DNA of 64,000 nucleotides, from NCBI RefSeq assembly GCF_902635505.1, contig NC_045431.1, forward strand, positions 72,675,501 to 72,739,500, read 5' to 3'. Positions 1 to 11,695 of the stretch are shown piece by piece. The notes under the pieces are model-generated. The model saw only the letters and a program-made list of their open reading frames with translations. It searched no databases and was not told the DNA's origin. This DNA comes from Sarcophilus harrisii (Eukaryota; Chordata; Mammalia; Dasyuromorphia; Dasyuridae). How positions within the stretch are numbered: the first letter of the stretch is position 1; the number at the start of each line of letters is the position of its first letter. Position numbers and translations under genes: made by a program.

Positions 1-1107
1 CATGATTGAAGATGCTGGGTGATACTTTGTGCTGTGTCTGTGTGCTGGGAGCCGGGGGTGAGGTGATGGCGGGTGCAGGGAGGGAATGTGCAGGAGAGTT
101 AGTGTATCTCCTTTTATAAAGTATCCAGGGCTTCCCAGGAGCTCCCGTTGGCCTCTGACAGGCTTCTCCTTCTCTGAAATGTGACTTACTAGGTGACTTA
201 CTAGGTCCGGCCCCCGTGTTCTGCTTCTGCTGGGTCGTGCCCTGCAGACGGGGAAGCCGGCATGGAAAGATTAATGGAGGCCGGCTCCCATCCCACTGAA
301 ACCCAGGAGCTGCCGTTGGAAGGAGCAGCATCTGGCTGGCTTGGGTCTGACTCATGCTTGAGGTTAGCGCTGCTCGGCCTCCAAACCCATTGGGTTTTGT
401 TACATCTGGCCAAGTCATCCTGAGCAGCCTCGGCTGAACAGCTGTACTGCAGGTGAATGTGGGGACTGTGTGCTCCTGGGCTGTGCTGTGTCCCAAGGAG
501 GTCCTGATTCCTGGGGGAGGGGAGGAAAGGCCTGAGAAAGTGGTATTTGGTGCTTGTTCCTCTCTGATGTCCTTTAGCGAGGGTGGGAATTTAAAAGGAA
601 AAAACAACCCAGAAAAGGACACTGGTTACAGCTGAGCTGTCACAAAGCAGAGGAAGATATAGTCCTTTTTGTTCCCTCGGTGGGTGGACCAAATTCAAAA
701 AAGAAAATAAATCAGAAGGAATCCTAGCAGTGGTCAATCAGTGGGTTCTGGTTCATTTGCCTGAAAATTGGCTCTTTTGTTGAGTAGTTGAATTACACCA
801 ATTAGCTAAAGCTCTGGTGAAGAGCTGTGGAAAAAGTGACTGTTGCTGGGGAACTACACTCTTGTTGCTGCCTGTTTGATAGTAATGTCCTAAGATGAAT
901 TTTTGAAAAAAAGACCCCAACCCATATTCTTGGTCTTTCCACTCAAAATTTTCATTCTTCCTCCTAGAGGCATCATCACCCTTTAAAGGGGAGCTCATCG
1001 CCCATCTAGGACTCCTCCTAAGCCTGACTCCCTCTCCCATATCTCTAGTGCTCTCTAGTTTTGAGAGTCCTTGGTATATGCTTCATATTTATTGTGTATA
1101 TATTCCC

Positions 1108-1185
1108 ATTAAATGTAAACTCCTTGAGGGTAAGGGGCTGTTTTATTTTGTTTTTTATCCTTGGTACCCAGCTCCCTGCCTTACA
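1108..1185 (+). repeat. LINE-2 3' end fragment
   Basis: The phrase taaactccttgaggg followed by a gap and a 'cccagctccctgcc' tail is the degenerate LINE-2 3' terminus. An AT-rich run (TAAATAA) follows to about 1270. Confidence 0.6.
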
Positions 1186-1426
1186 AATTGTGAAAATAAA
1201 TAAATAATTAATCAATAATAAATAATCATTTTATTTAATAATTTAATACTAAAATAATCATTTTATTATTGGATCCAGTTGGAGGCATTCTACCTTGAGC
1301 CCTCTATCTCCCCATCTCTTTGCAGATTCATTTTCCTTACCTTCCTTTTTTGAACCAAACTTGTAATTCCATATGGTATGGAGAACTTTCATTCATGCAT
1401 ATTTGCTCTTGCTGTGCAACAACTTA

Positions 1427-1680
1427 TTAATAATAATAATTATTATTGTTATAGCTAGGATTTATATAATGCTGACTATGGATCAGGCATTGTGCTTTAC
1501 AAAAAGGATCTCCTTTGATTTTCACAACAACCCTGGGTAGATGTTGTTAATTAGATTTTATTGTTAAAGAAACTGAAATAAATTACTCCAAGGTCAAACA
1601 GCTCATAAAAGTCTGAGGCAGAGTTTGAATTCAGGTCTCCCTGACTTCAGGACTGGCAGTCTCTCCATTCTGCCATCTTA
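1427..1680 (-). repeat. MIR/CORE-SINE, reverse orientation
   Basis: The plus strand reads as reverse MIR: a low-complexity TAATAAT start, then 'caggcattgtgctttac', 'cacaacaaccctggg', 'aaactgaa', 'aaggtcaaacagct' and 'gagtttgaattcaggtct'. A second short reverse MIR piece follows at about 1700-1770. Confidence 0.75.
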
Positions 1681-2879
1681 ATGAGTGACCTGGAACAGTG
1701 AAAGAATAAATGACCTGCTCAACATTGCATAGCCATTCTATATCTGAGGCTGGATCTCTATCCACCATTGCTATCCTTACCCACAAAAATCTCTCCCCAA
1801 TCACAAGCCAGCTTAAATCAGTTTTTAAGAGCTAAATGTTAAATTTTCAGTGTGAGCTTTGACATCTCAGCAAATGCTAAATTAAACAAGGGCTTGGTTT
1901 TTTGTCTTATTATCTAGATTCTTTGAAAAAACTGGAGAAATGTTAATGCAGATTAAACTTAAAAGTGAATTGCAAAATCATATTTTGGGGGGAGTATAAG
2001 AGATCCAATTGTTAACATTTACTACATACCTCTGCCTGAATCCTACTAGTTATCATTTACAAACAATTCCAGATGTTTTCTCTGAGATTTTCTGCTCTCT
2101 TTGTAGATCTATTCTTAGTTCTGCCATGCTTGTCCATTAAATGGCTCTGTCAGTGATAAGTTAGGTCTTTCCTTATTTCATTGGGGATGTGACAAGGATT
2201 AGGGAAGTCCTGAATGAGAATCCTTTGGAGGCTTGAGCATATTAGGATCTCCCTTCCTTTACTGCCCAGGATTTTTATTCTTCATCTCATCTCAGTGAAA
2301 TTTGCTTCCGTGTTTGGTTTTTGTGGTCATGGCCTTGTTATTCCTGGATCTCAGAAGCTCTGTATCTGGGCAGACATGTTTCTCCCTGCGTTTGTTGGCG
2401 ACCAGGTGAGATACTTAGATTGTGAATCAGGCTTGAAACTGGCACCAAACTGATACCAGAACTCCTTCCCTGAAGAAGCAGGTCCATAAATGCTGCTCTC
2501 AGTTCAAGACAGCGCCAGGTTCTTTTGTTCCCTGAAGAACCAGGAGTGGAAGAGGATGGTGGCTTTAGATCAGGGTTCAGAGTGCTGTCAGCTCATTCTA
2601 AAGCTTGTGGAGGTGAGAAGACCTCCAGTCCCAGCTCTCCTGCCAAAGTTGCTCTGTCCTGACAGGATGCTCAGTCTCTGTTCTCCCGCTTTCATCACTC
2701 CTGCTGGAAGGATGCCAGAAGCTCTTTTCTGCCGCAAGCTCGTTCCCACTTGCCGATGGTTTTCCTGAGAGGAAGACCTCCAGGTGCAGGCTGAAAATCC
2801 TAGGTTTTGCCCTTGTCCCTGCAGCTGCAGACCTTTCTATTTGCCCTACACCTGATCCCTTCCACAAATGTCATCACTT

Positions 2880-3000
2880 AGTCAAGAAACATTAATTAAG
2901 CACCTACTACATGCCAGGCAGTGAGGTAAGGATACAAAGAAAGGGAAAAGAGTCCCCGAGGAGCTCAATCTAATGGATTGTCTTTTCATTCCTGGAGAAT
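2880..3000 (-). repeat. LINE-2 3' end, reverse orientation
   Basis: 'aattaagcacctactacatg', 'ccaggcagtg', 'ggatacaaagaaag' and 'aggagctcaatctaatgg' are the reverse complement of the LINE-2 3' end. Confidence 0.7.
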
Positions 3001-3019
3001 GGAAGCTGTCTCCTAAGTA

Positions 3020-3290
3020 AGTGCATAGCAAATGCTTAATAAAAGTGGTTAATAATAAAAGAGAGCAGAATAGTTGCAATAAAAATATAGAAGGGAAAAC
3101 AACTGATTTGCTTTCTATCCTCTGAGTTCTGCACTCATGCCCCCACTATATGTGTGTGAGATCATTTTTATATATGTTAAATATTTATATATATTACACA
3201 TACACACACACACATATATACAACTATTCTGCTCTCTTTTATTATTAAGCACTTGCTATGTGCCTAGCACAGTGCTAAGTGCTAAGAAAT
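3020..3290. repeat. Inverted LINE-2 tails around a CA/TA microsatellite
   Basis: A plus-oriented LINE-2 tail (gcatagcaaatgcttaataa, near 3023) and a reverse one (attaagcacttgctatgtgc, near 3243) flank a TATA/CACA microsatellite at about 3165-3220. The arms include a perfect 28-bp inverted repeat, 3049-3076 against 3221-3248. A second CA-rich tract lies at 3305-3335. Confidence 0.8.
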
Positions 3291-3889
3291 AGCTGTATCT
3301 ATATCTGTATACACACATACACACACACTCCTATATATGTAAAAATAATCTTAAATATTTTTAATAAAATGTGATCCTTTTTGAGCACATGCATCTTAAA
3401 ATTAATTTTCAGTTTGGGCTAAACTTTCCTTCCTAGTCATTGTAATAGCCAAGACTTTTGTAACTTTCTTCCTTGATATTCACAGAGGAAATGAGAGATT
3501 TATCTGTATTTTGAACTTTTCTCTGTCCTTTATTGTTCCATGAGGTTTTCATCAGCTCATAGCCATTGCTTTCTTATGGATGGGGACATCATTGTGATCG
3601 CGGTAAAGGCCTCATGGTTTTCCTCTCTTTAGATTTTGATTAGTGTTTTACCGTATGAGAAAATATTCTTCCTTGTACATTTCAGGTGGTTTATTTTAGG
3701 AATCTTTGGTTTCAAAAACAACCACTGCTGTTTAAGACAAGAGACCCAAATAGTCACAGCCTGAATTATAAATGTAATTTTAAGATGAAGTTTGATTGAC
3801 TAATCAAGTAATGCTGTCTGATTGTTAGTGGTGTGCCTTTTTTAAAGTAGCATTTCTTTAAATCCTCTTCTCCCTTTTACTTCTTCTAG

Positions 3890-4049
3890 CTGACAACCCT
3901 AGCCCTCCCAAAGAGGACACTCCAACGGGCAGCCTCGACTCTCTTTCTTCACATTCTCCTACGCCCGCCACTTTGAGTAGTTCCCCTGGACCGGAAAAAA
4001 ACCACCTCCTTACAGATGGTGGAGAATTGGCAGACTGGGCATCTAACCA
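3890..4049 (+). CDS. ARHGAP10: ARHGAP10 internal coding exon, Ser/Pro-rich linker
   Basis: Coding exon of the GRAF-family RhoGAP ARHGAP10 (GRAF2, PS-GAP), a cytosolic BAR-PH-RhoGAP-SH3 protein that inactivates Rho-family GTPases such as Cdc42 and RhoA at membranes and the actin cytoskeleton. This exon lies in the disordered linker between the GAP and SH3 domains. It reads DNPSPPKEDTPTGSLDSLSS, then HSPTPATLSSSPGPEKNHLL, then TDGGELADWASN, which resembles my memory of human ARHGAP10. The acceptor is ttctag at 3884-3889 and the donor is a perfect gtaagt at 4050. The exon is 160 bp, begins with the last two bases of a codon and ends with the first two of the next, which the following exon completes. 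The paralogues ARHGAP26 and ARHGAP42 are the alternatives; the SH3 exons and NR3C2 as neighbour favour ARHGAP10. Confidence 0.88.
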
Positions 4050-4194
4050 GTAAGTAACCGTTTCTCTACCTGGTGATATGAAAATGAAGGAAGGCTAGCC
4101 AAGTCTAAATTTGCTCTTTAAATGAGGTCAGAGAATGAAGAAAAATTTCTATGTGTACAAACAAATTGATTAAAGTCATTTTGAGGGCAACAGA

Positions 4195-4605
4195 GAGATA
4201 AAAAGTGAAGGAATGTCCGTGCGTTGGAGAAATGACTAACCAAGTTACAGTATATGAGTATATTGCAGTATCATTGTGCTTAAAGGTAGCATTTTCAAAT
4301 AAACTTGGGAAGACTTGTATGAAGTGAAGCAGAATGAAGTGAGTAGATCCAGGGGAAGAGTTTACAACATGACAACAGCATTATAAAAATGAACAGTTTC
4401 AAAAGACCTGAAAAGTCTAACCATGCTTCTAGAGAAATCTTGAAAAATGTTTAACCAAGAGGTAATGGACCCAAGATGCCAAATGAGACACATTTTTGTT
4501 TATGATCAATATGGGAATTTATTTTTCACAACTGTGTCTGTTTGTTGCAAAGATTTTGTTTTTTCTCTTTTTTTAATACTTCAATAAATGGAAAAGAAAA
4601 TGCTT
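4195..4605 (+). repeat. LINE-1-type 3' end
   Basis: Contains the decayed LINE-1 3' phrases of marsupials: 'aagcagaatgaagtgagtag', 'caacatgacaacagc', then 'ccaagatgcc', 'gagacacatttttg' and a T-rich tract before an A-rich end. The copy near 36135-36375 appears to be related. Confidence 0.6.
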
Positions 4606-5179
4606 GCTAATTGAAACATATCACTAAAATAGTTGAAATTTGGGGATTTATTAGACTGAAGATGACTTTATTAGGTTGGTGTTAAATTTTCCTTGGTGCC
4701 AGTTGTCCTCTTCAAAAAGGGAGAGAAATAAAAAAAAAAAAAAAAAGGTTTTCTTGGATGGTTTCCCAAAATCCTTGGGGAGAAAAAAGATGCAAGTGTG
4801 TGAGGTTAGAGTGTGATGAGAGGTTCATATCACAGGAGGAAAGCTTTTGTCCCAATCTGCTTGAGATGTTCTCTCATCAGATGGACAAATTAACCGTGAA
4901 AGAAGGATGTGTATTTGTGACTGAGCTGATCCTAAAAGATTCATGTTAGAGAGACCTATAGTCTGAGATTCATCCATCCCTGTTGACAAATATCAAGGAG
5001 TTCATGAATCTGGATGCAAAAAAACCCCCAAAAACACATCTTTATTTTTCATTAATCTCCAACTGAAATTTATCATTTTTTTCAATTATTTGAAAGGATT
5101 ATTCTTTAAAAGGCTCTCGGATATATTTTTTTCCCTCATCCTAAAACATGCCTTACTTGACCCAGTTTTCTCCAGATAG

Positions 5180-6058
5180 CATTTTCTGTGTATCTTCATT
5201 TTCACAGCAACTACATATTCTCTCCACTTCCTCTCCTCCAGAAGTCTGTAATCTGACCTTGTTACTCAATTCAAATTGCTTCCTCCAAACTTGCTAGCCA
5301 GGAGTCTTCATTCTGATGGTTTTTTCTCAATCTTCATACTTCTTGACATTTTTACAGCATTTGATACTCTTGCCCATTTTCTCCTCCTGTATGTTATTTC
5401 TTCTCTGTGGTTTTCTGACATGGAACTTTTTTTCTCTTCTCATAGAGGAGAAAACTTACTCCCTTTCTTGTAATGAGTGTTCCCCAAAGTTCCAGCCTGG
5501 GCCCTTTTCCTTTACCTGCTTTCCAGGATTTTATCTGATTTGAACCTCCCACAGATTCATTTATCAGCACTCTACTGATGGTTCCAAAAAAGTTTAAATC
5601 CAGCCCTAGTCTCTTTCCTGAGTGAGATCACTAGCCCCACCATCACCAGCTGTCTCCCAGGAATTTTGGAAGTGGAGTTCCCACAGGCATCTCACACAGA
5701 ACTGATCCAAAAAGGACCCATTTTCCTTCCCCTAAATTTGCTTTTTTTTTTCTTCTAACTTTCCTATTTTGATCAGATATTATCATCCTTCTAGTTACTG
5801 AGCTTCATTATGTCCAAGTCATCTTAAGCTCTTCATTCTCGCTCGTTCCCTACCATACGCTTTGGTTGCCAAGTCATTTTGATTCTGCATCCCTACATCC
5901 CATCTTTCCCCTCTGTCTTTCTGTTCATGCATTAGTCATTGCTTATTAAAACTATTGCAGCATCCTCCTAAATGGTGTCTCTGCCTTGAGTCTCTCCATA
6001 CCTGATCCATCTTCCATACTGCTACCAAATGCTCCTCCTAAAGCACAGACCTGTTCAA
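5180..6058 (+). repeat. LINE-2 ORF2 (reverse transcriptase) fossil
   Basis: The translation around 5300-5400 gives FSIFILLDIFTAFDTLAHF, the LINE-2 reverse transcriptase motif normally written LLDLSAAFDTVDH, followed by the LGFSDT/WFSS region. The later part (about 5930-6058) carries 'cattgcttattaaaactatt' and 'gcatcctcctaaatgg', which fit the C-terminal ORF2 region. Many stops and indels make it an old dead copy. Confidence 0.8.
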
Positions 6059-6061
6059 GAA

Positions 6062-6236
6062 TCTGAACAGTCACTTCTCTGTACCTCAGTTTCCTCATCT
6101 GTAAAATGAAAAGTAATAATTGCATCTACCTCCCAGCATGGTTGTGAGGATTAAATGAGATAGTAAATGTAAAGTGCTAATTATTAACACAGTATCTGGC
6201 ACATAGTAATACTAAATAAATGTCAATGTTGGTTTT
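6062..6236 (+). repeat. MIR
   Basis: Typical forward MIR phrases: 'cctcagtttcctcatctgta', 'gttgtgaggattaaatgag', 'gtaaagtgct' and 'tggcacatagtaa'. Confidence 0.85.
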
Positions 6237-6284
6237 ATTTATTTATTTTTTGATTAATATTATGTATACTATTTGCAAGATTTC

Positions 6285-6500
6285 TGGTGTCAGTGGATAG
6301 AAGGCTGACCTTCAAGTTAGGAAACCTGGGCTTGTGGCCTGCCCCAAAAGCATATGAGCTGTGTGGCAGTGGGCAAATCATTTAATTTTTTAATGCTGCA
6401 GATACTTTTCTAAAAATATAAATTACAGATGAGTTGGTCAACTTCACTGGCAGAAATTTCTATAGCAGGTGTTCCCTAAATCAGTGAAATCATAGGTCCA
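6285..6500 (+). repeat. CORE-SINE (degenerate)
   Basis: A tRNA-like head ('agtggatagaaggctgacct', then 'agttaggaaacctggg') and a core with 'gagctgtgtggcagtgggca' indicate an old CORE-SINE. Confidence 0.65.
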
Positions 6501-6524
6501 GATGTCACTCCAATCTCTTCTTAT

Positions 6525-6730
6525 AGATGGCACCATAGTGCACAGAGCTCTGGAGCCAGGAATTCTCATTTTCTGAAATTCAAATCTGGCCTCAAATACT
6601 TACTAGTTCTGTAATCTGGGACTTTGTTCGTCTCAGTTTCTTCATCTATAAAATGAGCTGAAGAAGGAAGTGACAAACTACTCTGTTATCTTTTCCAAGA
6701 AAATCTCAAATAGGGTCATGGAAAGTTGGA
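6525..6730 (+). repeat. CORE-SINE
   Basis: The head 'cacagagctctggagccagg', the B-box-like 'aaattcaaatctggcctc', 'gtctcagtttcttcatct' and the tail 'aagaaaatctcaaatagggt' mark a marsupial CORE-SINE. Confidence 0.75.
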
Positions 6731-6769
6731 CTTGTCTAAAAAAGATTGGATAACAGCAATATATGTATG

Positions 6770-7140
6770 TATGAGTGTGAACAAATAAACAAATGAATAA
6801 ATGGATGAGTAAACAAATGAATAAGTGTGTATATGTGTGTGTGTGTATATATACACACACACACAACATGTATACTCCTATGTATTATATATACATATAT
6901 AATATGTATATTATATATACACTTATATATGTCAATATGGTGATAATTAAGTGGCAACTTTGTTCATATAAATATTATATTTTATAAATATTTAAAATAA
7001 AATATATAAACATAATAAAATATAAATAAATATATATATTTGTAAGAATAATGGATAATATATTAATAGTGGATAAAGCTTTTTAGGTACTTTAAAATAT
7101 TTCATTTTTATTTTTAATTCTAAATATATATACTGCCATA
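6770..7140. repeat. ATGA, TG and TA microsatellites and AT-rich tract
   Basis: AATGAATA-type repeats (about 6780-6825) run into TG/TA and CA tracts (6826-6870), then TATA-rich DNA to about 7140. The TG-TATA-CA order makes 6835-6865 self-complementary. The open frames across it are low-complexity artefacts. Confidence 0.85.
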
Positions 7141-7151
7141 TTAACAGACAC

Positions 7152-7357
7152 TGCATCTAGGTGATGCAGTAGATAGAATGCCAGATCTGAATTCAAATTC
7201 ATCCTTAGATACTTTCTAGCTATGTGACCTTGGACAGGTAACTTAAATCTCTCTCTCTCTCTCACAGCCTCATTTTCCCCATCTATAAAATGGGAATTAT
7301 AATAATAGTCTCTACATGATAGAGTTTTGTGAGGCTCAAATGAAATACTATGTTGCT
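7152..7357 (+). repeat. MIR/CORE-SINE
   Basis: 'ctaggtgatgcagtagatag', 'gctatgtgaccttggacagg', a short TC run, 'atctataaaatgggaattat' and 'gtgaggctcaaatgaaa' are forward MIR/CORE-SINE. Confidence 0.8.
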
Positions 7358-7996
7358 ATGTTACTATAGTGAAAATACTATATTTTAAGCCTTATGACAT
7401 TCTACAAATGAAAACTGTTATTATTAGCCTCTTTCTTATACTGTACACTAAATGTAGTGCTATCTGTTAAAAAGGAAGCTGAGTACAAGTAGCATTTTAA
7501 TTCTGGGTTAGAGTTTAGCTTAAATTGGGTCTGGGTAGACAATATTGCTAGGATTTTTATTGTTTGTTTGTGGTTTTTTTCCTTCCCATGCTGTTGGTGA
7601 GTGGAGAACACTTTCCTTGGTGACTTTTCTTCTGTAGGATTTCCAACAGAAAGTGACAACAGCTGTAATATCACCAGAGCTCAGTCCACAAAATGTTCAC
7701 ACCTGAAACAGAGCGCACAATACTTATTGGTCATAAATCAAACTCTAAGTGAATTCCCTGGCTTCCTCTTCACATCTTGAAATGTCGTGGAAAACTCTGT
7801 AACCTTGAGAGCTTAGAAGGAGTTGGGAGAGGCGAAGGAAAGTGGAAGGGAAGGGAATCTACTCAGACAAGAGAGAGCGTGCTTTGGACCGTTTGATTGC
7901 TCTTTGTGATTTGCACATAATTCATTTGAGTTCCTCATGTGTGTATAGACTATTTCTTTGTGTTCTGAAGAATTGGGGGTAGTTATGCAGGATCTA

Positions 7997-8230
7997 GGGC
8001 AGCTAGATGGCACAGTGGATAGAATGTTGGGCTGGGAGTCAAGGAAACTCATCTTTCTGGGTTCAAATCTGACCTCAGACACTTCCTGGCAGTGTAATCC
8101 TGGGCAAGTCTTATCAACCCATTTGCCTCAGTTTCCTCACCTGTAAATTTAATTAGAGAAGCAAATGGCAAACCCCTCCAGTATCTTTGCCAAGAAAACC
8201 TCAAAGAGATGGATAATGAACTGAACATGT
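7997..8230 (+). repeat. CORE-SINE (MAR1/WSINE type)
   Basis: Well preserved: 'gggcagctagatggcacagt' head, 'ggttcaaatctgacctcaga' B-box, 'cctcagtttcctcacctgta', and the tail 'ccagtatctttgccaagaaa'. This class is typical of marsupials. Confidence 0.85.
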
Positions 8231-8849
8231 AGGAATCTCAGCTTATTATGGCTCTGAGAAGGGTTTTTCCATTTGAAAATGTATTGTCAGTTTCCAGAAT
8301 GATTTAAGATGATTTAAGATTTTTCTTCTTGGTAATTACTATCTTGAAGCAGCATCCTCAAGGAATGTGGATGCTTTTCCCTTCTGGTTAGCCATTTATA
8401 GTGCTATAACAACCCTGGAGATTTAGGAATCCCTGGACCTCCTCCCTACCCCACATCCTTCTGATGCATTTCCTTTGTCCTTCCTACATTTCTGGGGCTC
8501 TACAAAAGATTCCTTTTTGTCCTTTTTTGAAATTCAAAAATGGCTTTTTCATGGAGGTGGTCAATTGCCCCAGATTATTATTATTTTACTATTTGGTGTT
8601 GGAAGGGAGGGATTTCCAAAGAAAAAAGCCAGTTAATATTATCATACAAAACTCTGCCATGTTTTATAGAGACAGCAATAAAGTCTTAATTTGATCCCTT
8701 AACATGGAAGATACAATCCATGTGCTGTGCTAAATTTGAATATATTCATTTTCTCAAGGTTCTTACAATTTCTCGGTGAGGACCCTTAATTCCTTGATGC
8801 TCTGATTCTTGCCATTTACCAACCTCTTGAGTCTCTGGAGAGCCCCATA

Positions 8850-10035
8850 TTATATATTTCACATTCCAAGTAATCTATACCTATTGCCTGCTCTTACTCA
8901 ACACTTACTTCTTTCTTAACTCCCTATAATTTGGCATGCATCCTCACCATGCTATAAAAATCTCCACCCTTGAAGGTCAACTTGACCTCTTTCTTGCTAA
9001 TTCCCATGGAGTTTTCTCAGTTCTTATTCTTTTTTCTTCCTCCCCTGTAACATTGGACACAATCCCACCTTAATTTTTTTTTCTTTGGCCATTCTGAAAC
9101 TAAATTATCCAGATTTTCTTTCTACCTCTCAAATGTTCCTTTTGAATCTCCTTTGTTAGTTCCTTTTTTTTGTTTTATATCTAGTTCTCCCCCTCCCTCT
9201 CTACTCCCATGCTCTTCAATTGTTTCTCCCCTGTCATCCCTGTGCAGTTGACTCCCAGATTATATCTTTAGTCCTGATTTTTCAACTGGTCTGCATGACT
9301 ATTTGGACGTCCCACAGTCATGTCAAGCTGTATCTCCCTTAATATAAGACTCATATTTTCCCTAAAACCCTTCTGACATTTTATTTCTAACCACAGCACC
9401 ACCCTTCTTCCACTTTACCCATATTTGAGTTTTTGGTGCCAATTTTGATACCTCCCACCTTATTCCTCTCATTTTTCTTATTATCTCTTAGACTCACACT
9501 GCTCTTTAAAATTCATCTGCCACCATTCCAGTTCAGGACTTTCTCACTGGTTTCTTTCCATCCTCATTCCCCCCCACTATGTTATGTTCATCCTGTGTTC
9601 CAATGGCTGCTTCTACTGTATTTCTCTCATAATGTTACTTTTCTGTTTAGAGCCTTTTATTAGTTCCCTTAGCCTGGTATTTAAAGCTCTCCATGATTGA
9701 GGACCATCTTGTTTCTCCTGATCCATTTCTTGGTCAGAATGGCATATCTTTGAATATCAGAAGGAATGTCTTTGTTCCTTTTGTCTTTTTCCATCCATAC
9801 CTTTGCCCTCTTGGATTGTAACCTCCTTGAAGGTAGGAACTATCTTTTTGCTTTCCTTTTGTCCCCAGTATTTATTATAGTACTTGATATATAATTGGTG
9901 CTTAGTAAATATTTATTGACCAGCACCACTTCCAGCCGTGCCCTCCTAATTTTCTTTCATTCCTACAAATCTCATTCATCCTTCAAGACCCATTACAGAT
10001 CCCACGTCTTCTATGAAGCCTTCAGTCCACAGACG
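8850..10035 (+). repeat. LINE-2, ORF2 remnant to 3' end
   Basis: A pyrimidine-rich strand with LINE-2 ORF2 phrases: a 'cccatggagttttctcagtt' RT-like start, 'tggtatttaaagctctccat', then the 3' end 'ggattgtaacctccttgaag' and 'ggtgcttagtaaatatttat'. A second overlapping LINE-2 segment (cttcaagacccattacagat, tatgaagccttcag) follows the first tail, so two copies are probably joined. Confidence 0.7.
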
Positions 10036-10049
10036 GCACTCCTTTCTCT

Positions 10050-10118
10050 GAATTTTTCTTTGTGACCTTAGGAAAATTACAGCCTCTCTGAGGTTATTTC
10101 CTTTGCTGTAAAATTGGT
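10050..10118 (+). repeat. MIR fragment
   Basis: 'ttgtgaccttaggaaaatta', 'cctctctgag' and 'ctgtaaaattggtaa' are a decayed MIR core. Confidence 0.5.
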
Positions 10119-10234
10119 AAGTCACAGGTTATTATAGTTATCTGACTCTAGGGTGGATAGTCACCACCTAGCTGACCTGATTGATGTTCTCAAGAGAGAC
10201 TTACAGACTGCTTCCTGTTGTGAATTTTCATCCA

Positions 10235-10382
10235 TATTTGTCTTCTCTCTAAGTGGATTGTTAGCATCTTGTAACAAAACACCTTGTAGTTCTTCAAAAA
10301 GTGTTTTGACTTCTTTCTTCTTTCCCACAGCACTTAGAACTGTGCTGTGTATATTGTAGTTGCTCAATCAGTATTTATTATG
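10235..10382 (+). repeat. LINE-2 3' end
   Basis: 'cacagcacttagaactgtgc' followed by 'tgtagttgctcaatcagtat' and 'ttatta' is a LINE-2 terminus. Confidence 0.6.
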
Positions 10383-10458
10383 TTACAGAAATCACCTTTC
10401 ATATTACCACTATGTTTTTATAAAATTTATTTCAGAACCCTAATAGTAACAGCTAGGA

Positions 10459-10585
10459 TTTATGAATACTGTTTCTCTAAGACAGTGTTCTGCACATTCA
10501 GCGACTTTCTGGTCTCTTGCATTTGCCATTTAAATTTGGTTGTACTTGTTCTTGAGTTTCCCTGAAAGTTTGCAAAGCAAATCCT
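10459..10585 (+). repeat. Unclassified dispersed repeat, copy A
   Basis: Shares about 115-125 bases in the same order with 12445-12560 (copy B): 'tttatgaata', 'tgtttctctaagaca', 'cttgcatttgccat', 'tgttcttgagtttcc'. I do not recognise the family. It could be an old transposon or a local duplication. Confidence 0.55.
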
Positions 10586-10593
10586 TAATCTAA

Positions 10594-10852
10594 ATAATAA
10601 TAATAATAACAACAACAAGCACAACTAGCACTCTGAAGTTTACAATGCACTTAACAGATATTTCATTTTAGCGCCACAGTAGCCTTGGAAGGTAGACTCG
10701 ATTGTTATTCTCATTTTACAGAATAGGAAACTGAGGCATAGAAATTAAGTGACCTGCCCAGGGTCATACAGCTAGTAAGTATTTGAAGCTGGGTTAGAAC
10801 TTGGGTCTTTTTGACTCCAGAGGGTGATATAACCCTTAACATACCAGATTAC
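10594..10852 (-). repeat. MIR, reverse orientation
   Basis: AATAAT start, 'cattttacagaataggaaac', 'tgaggcatag', 'gacctgcccagggtcatac' and 'agctagtaag' are classic reverse MIR. Confidence 0.85.
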
Positions 10853-10914
10853 ATTTGCTCCCCCAATAATTACTTTATAAAATGACTTGTTCAGATTGTA
10901 TTTTGATAAGATAA

Positions 10915-11225
10915 TTCAGTGTAATAAAAAGACTTCTGGATTTAGGACCCTGATCCATCTTTGCCACTCATGAACCATGTGACTTTGGACAAGTGATTTC
11001 CTCTCCCTTATGACACTAATATTTTATAATGATAATTTACTATTCCCGTTTATCACTCTTAAGTTTTTATAAAAATTTTTTGATGCTCTATATTATATTT
11101 ATTTTGTCAATAAGGAAACTAAGACTTAAATTGTACATTTCCTGGACTTACTGATCTTGGAACTCGTATTTGAACTTAGCCAGATTTTTCTGACTTATAG
11201 ACCAGTATTCTTTCCATCACAGTAC
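10915..11225. repeat. Two MIR fragments in opposite orientations
   Basis: Forward MIR at about 10915-11020 ('aaccatgtgactttggacaa') is followed by reverse MIR at about 11030-11225 ('aataaggaaactaagactta', 'gaactcgtatttgaactta'). Confidence 0.65.
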
Positions 11226-11599
11226 CTTATTCGTGCTTTCTCATTATTTTCTGAATCCCATATTGCTTAGTATAGTGTTCTGTACTATATTCTTGAACAT
11301 ACTAGGTAATAAGGAAATGGATAATGAGATTAATTTTAACTCACCTTGGTGCAGTATCAGTAGCATTCTCCCCAGGGGCTTAAGGATGCAGACCCCCTAT
11401 ATTGCTTCATTTACTGTTTTCATAGGTGCTCATCCATCTGTACTTATATACCCAATCCCCACAAACCTCGTTTTTCCTAAAGGTCTGAATTTTATAGGGA
11501 TTTTGCAGCTAGAAAGCAGATTCCCTCGGGACAAGTTTCAGAGAGTTTGAAGTGGACAGGGTGGTTTTTAACAGGTGTAGAAAACCATAATTTATGACT

Positions 11600-11695
11600 T
11601 GGAGGCATTATTATTAATCAATCATTGGAATCCAGCATTTAATGCAATACCTGGCATATAGTAGGTGCTTAATAATTGCTTGCTGATTAATCACT
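11600..11695 (+). repeat. LINE-2/MIR 3' tail
   Basis: 'acctggcatatagtaggtgc' and 'ttaataattgcttgctgatt' are the shared LINE-2/MIR terminus. Confidence 0.65.

Larger units (their letters stand above)
1..3889 (+). other. ARHGAP10: ARHGAP10 intron (3' part)
   Basis: Intron upstream of the first recognised exon; its 5' end lies outside the window. I saw no exon of the BAR, PH or RhoGAP domains here. Stretches 1-1100, 1780-2870 and 3340-3880 show no repeat or gene I recognise. The acceptor is a good pyrimidine tract ending ttcttctag at 3889. The short open frames here have no codon pattern or family resemblance. Confidence 0.8.

Noticed and set aside
5276-5543. Hydrophobic open frames that look like membrane proteins
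   Set aside because: They are the LINE-2 reverse transcriptase strand (LLDIFTAFDT), not a host gene.
6736-6987. Cys/Tyr/His-rich short frames over microsatellites (also near 14744, 19964, 35718 and 62581)
   Set aside because: Translated TG/TA/CA repeats, not genes.
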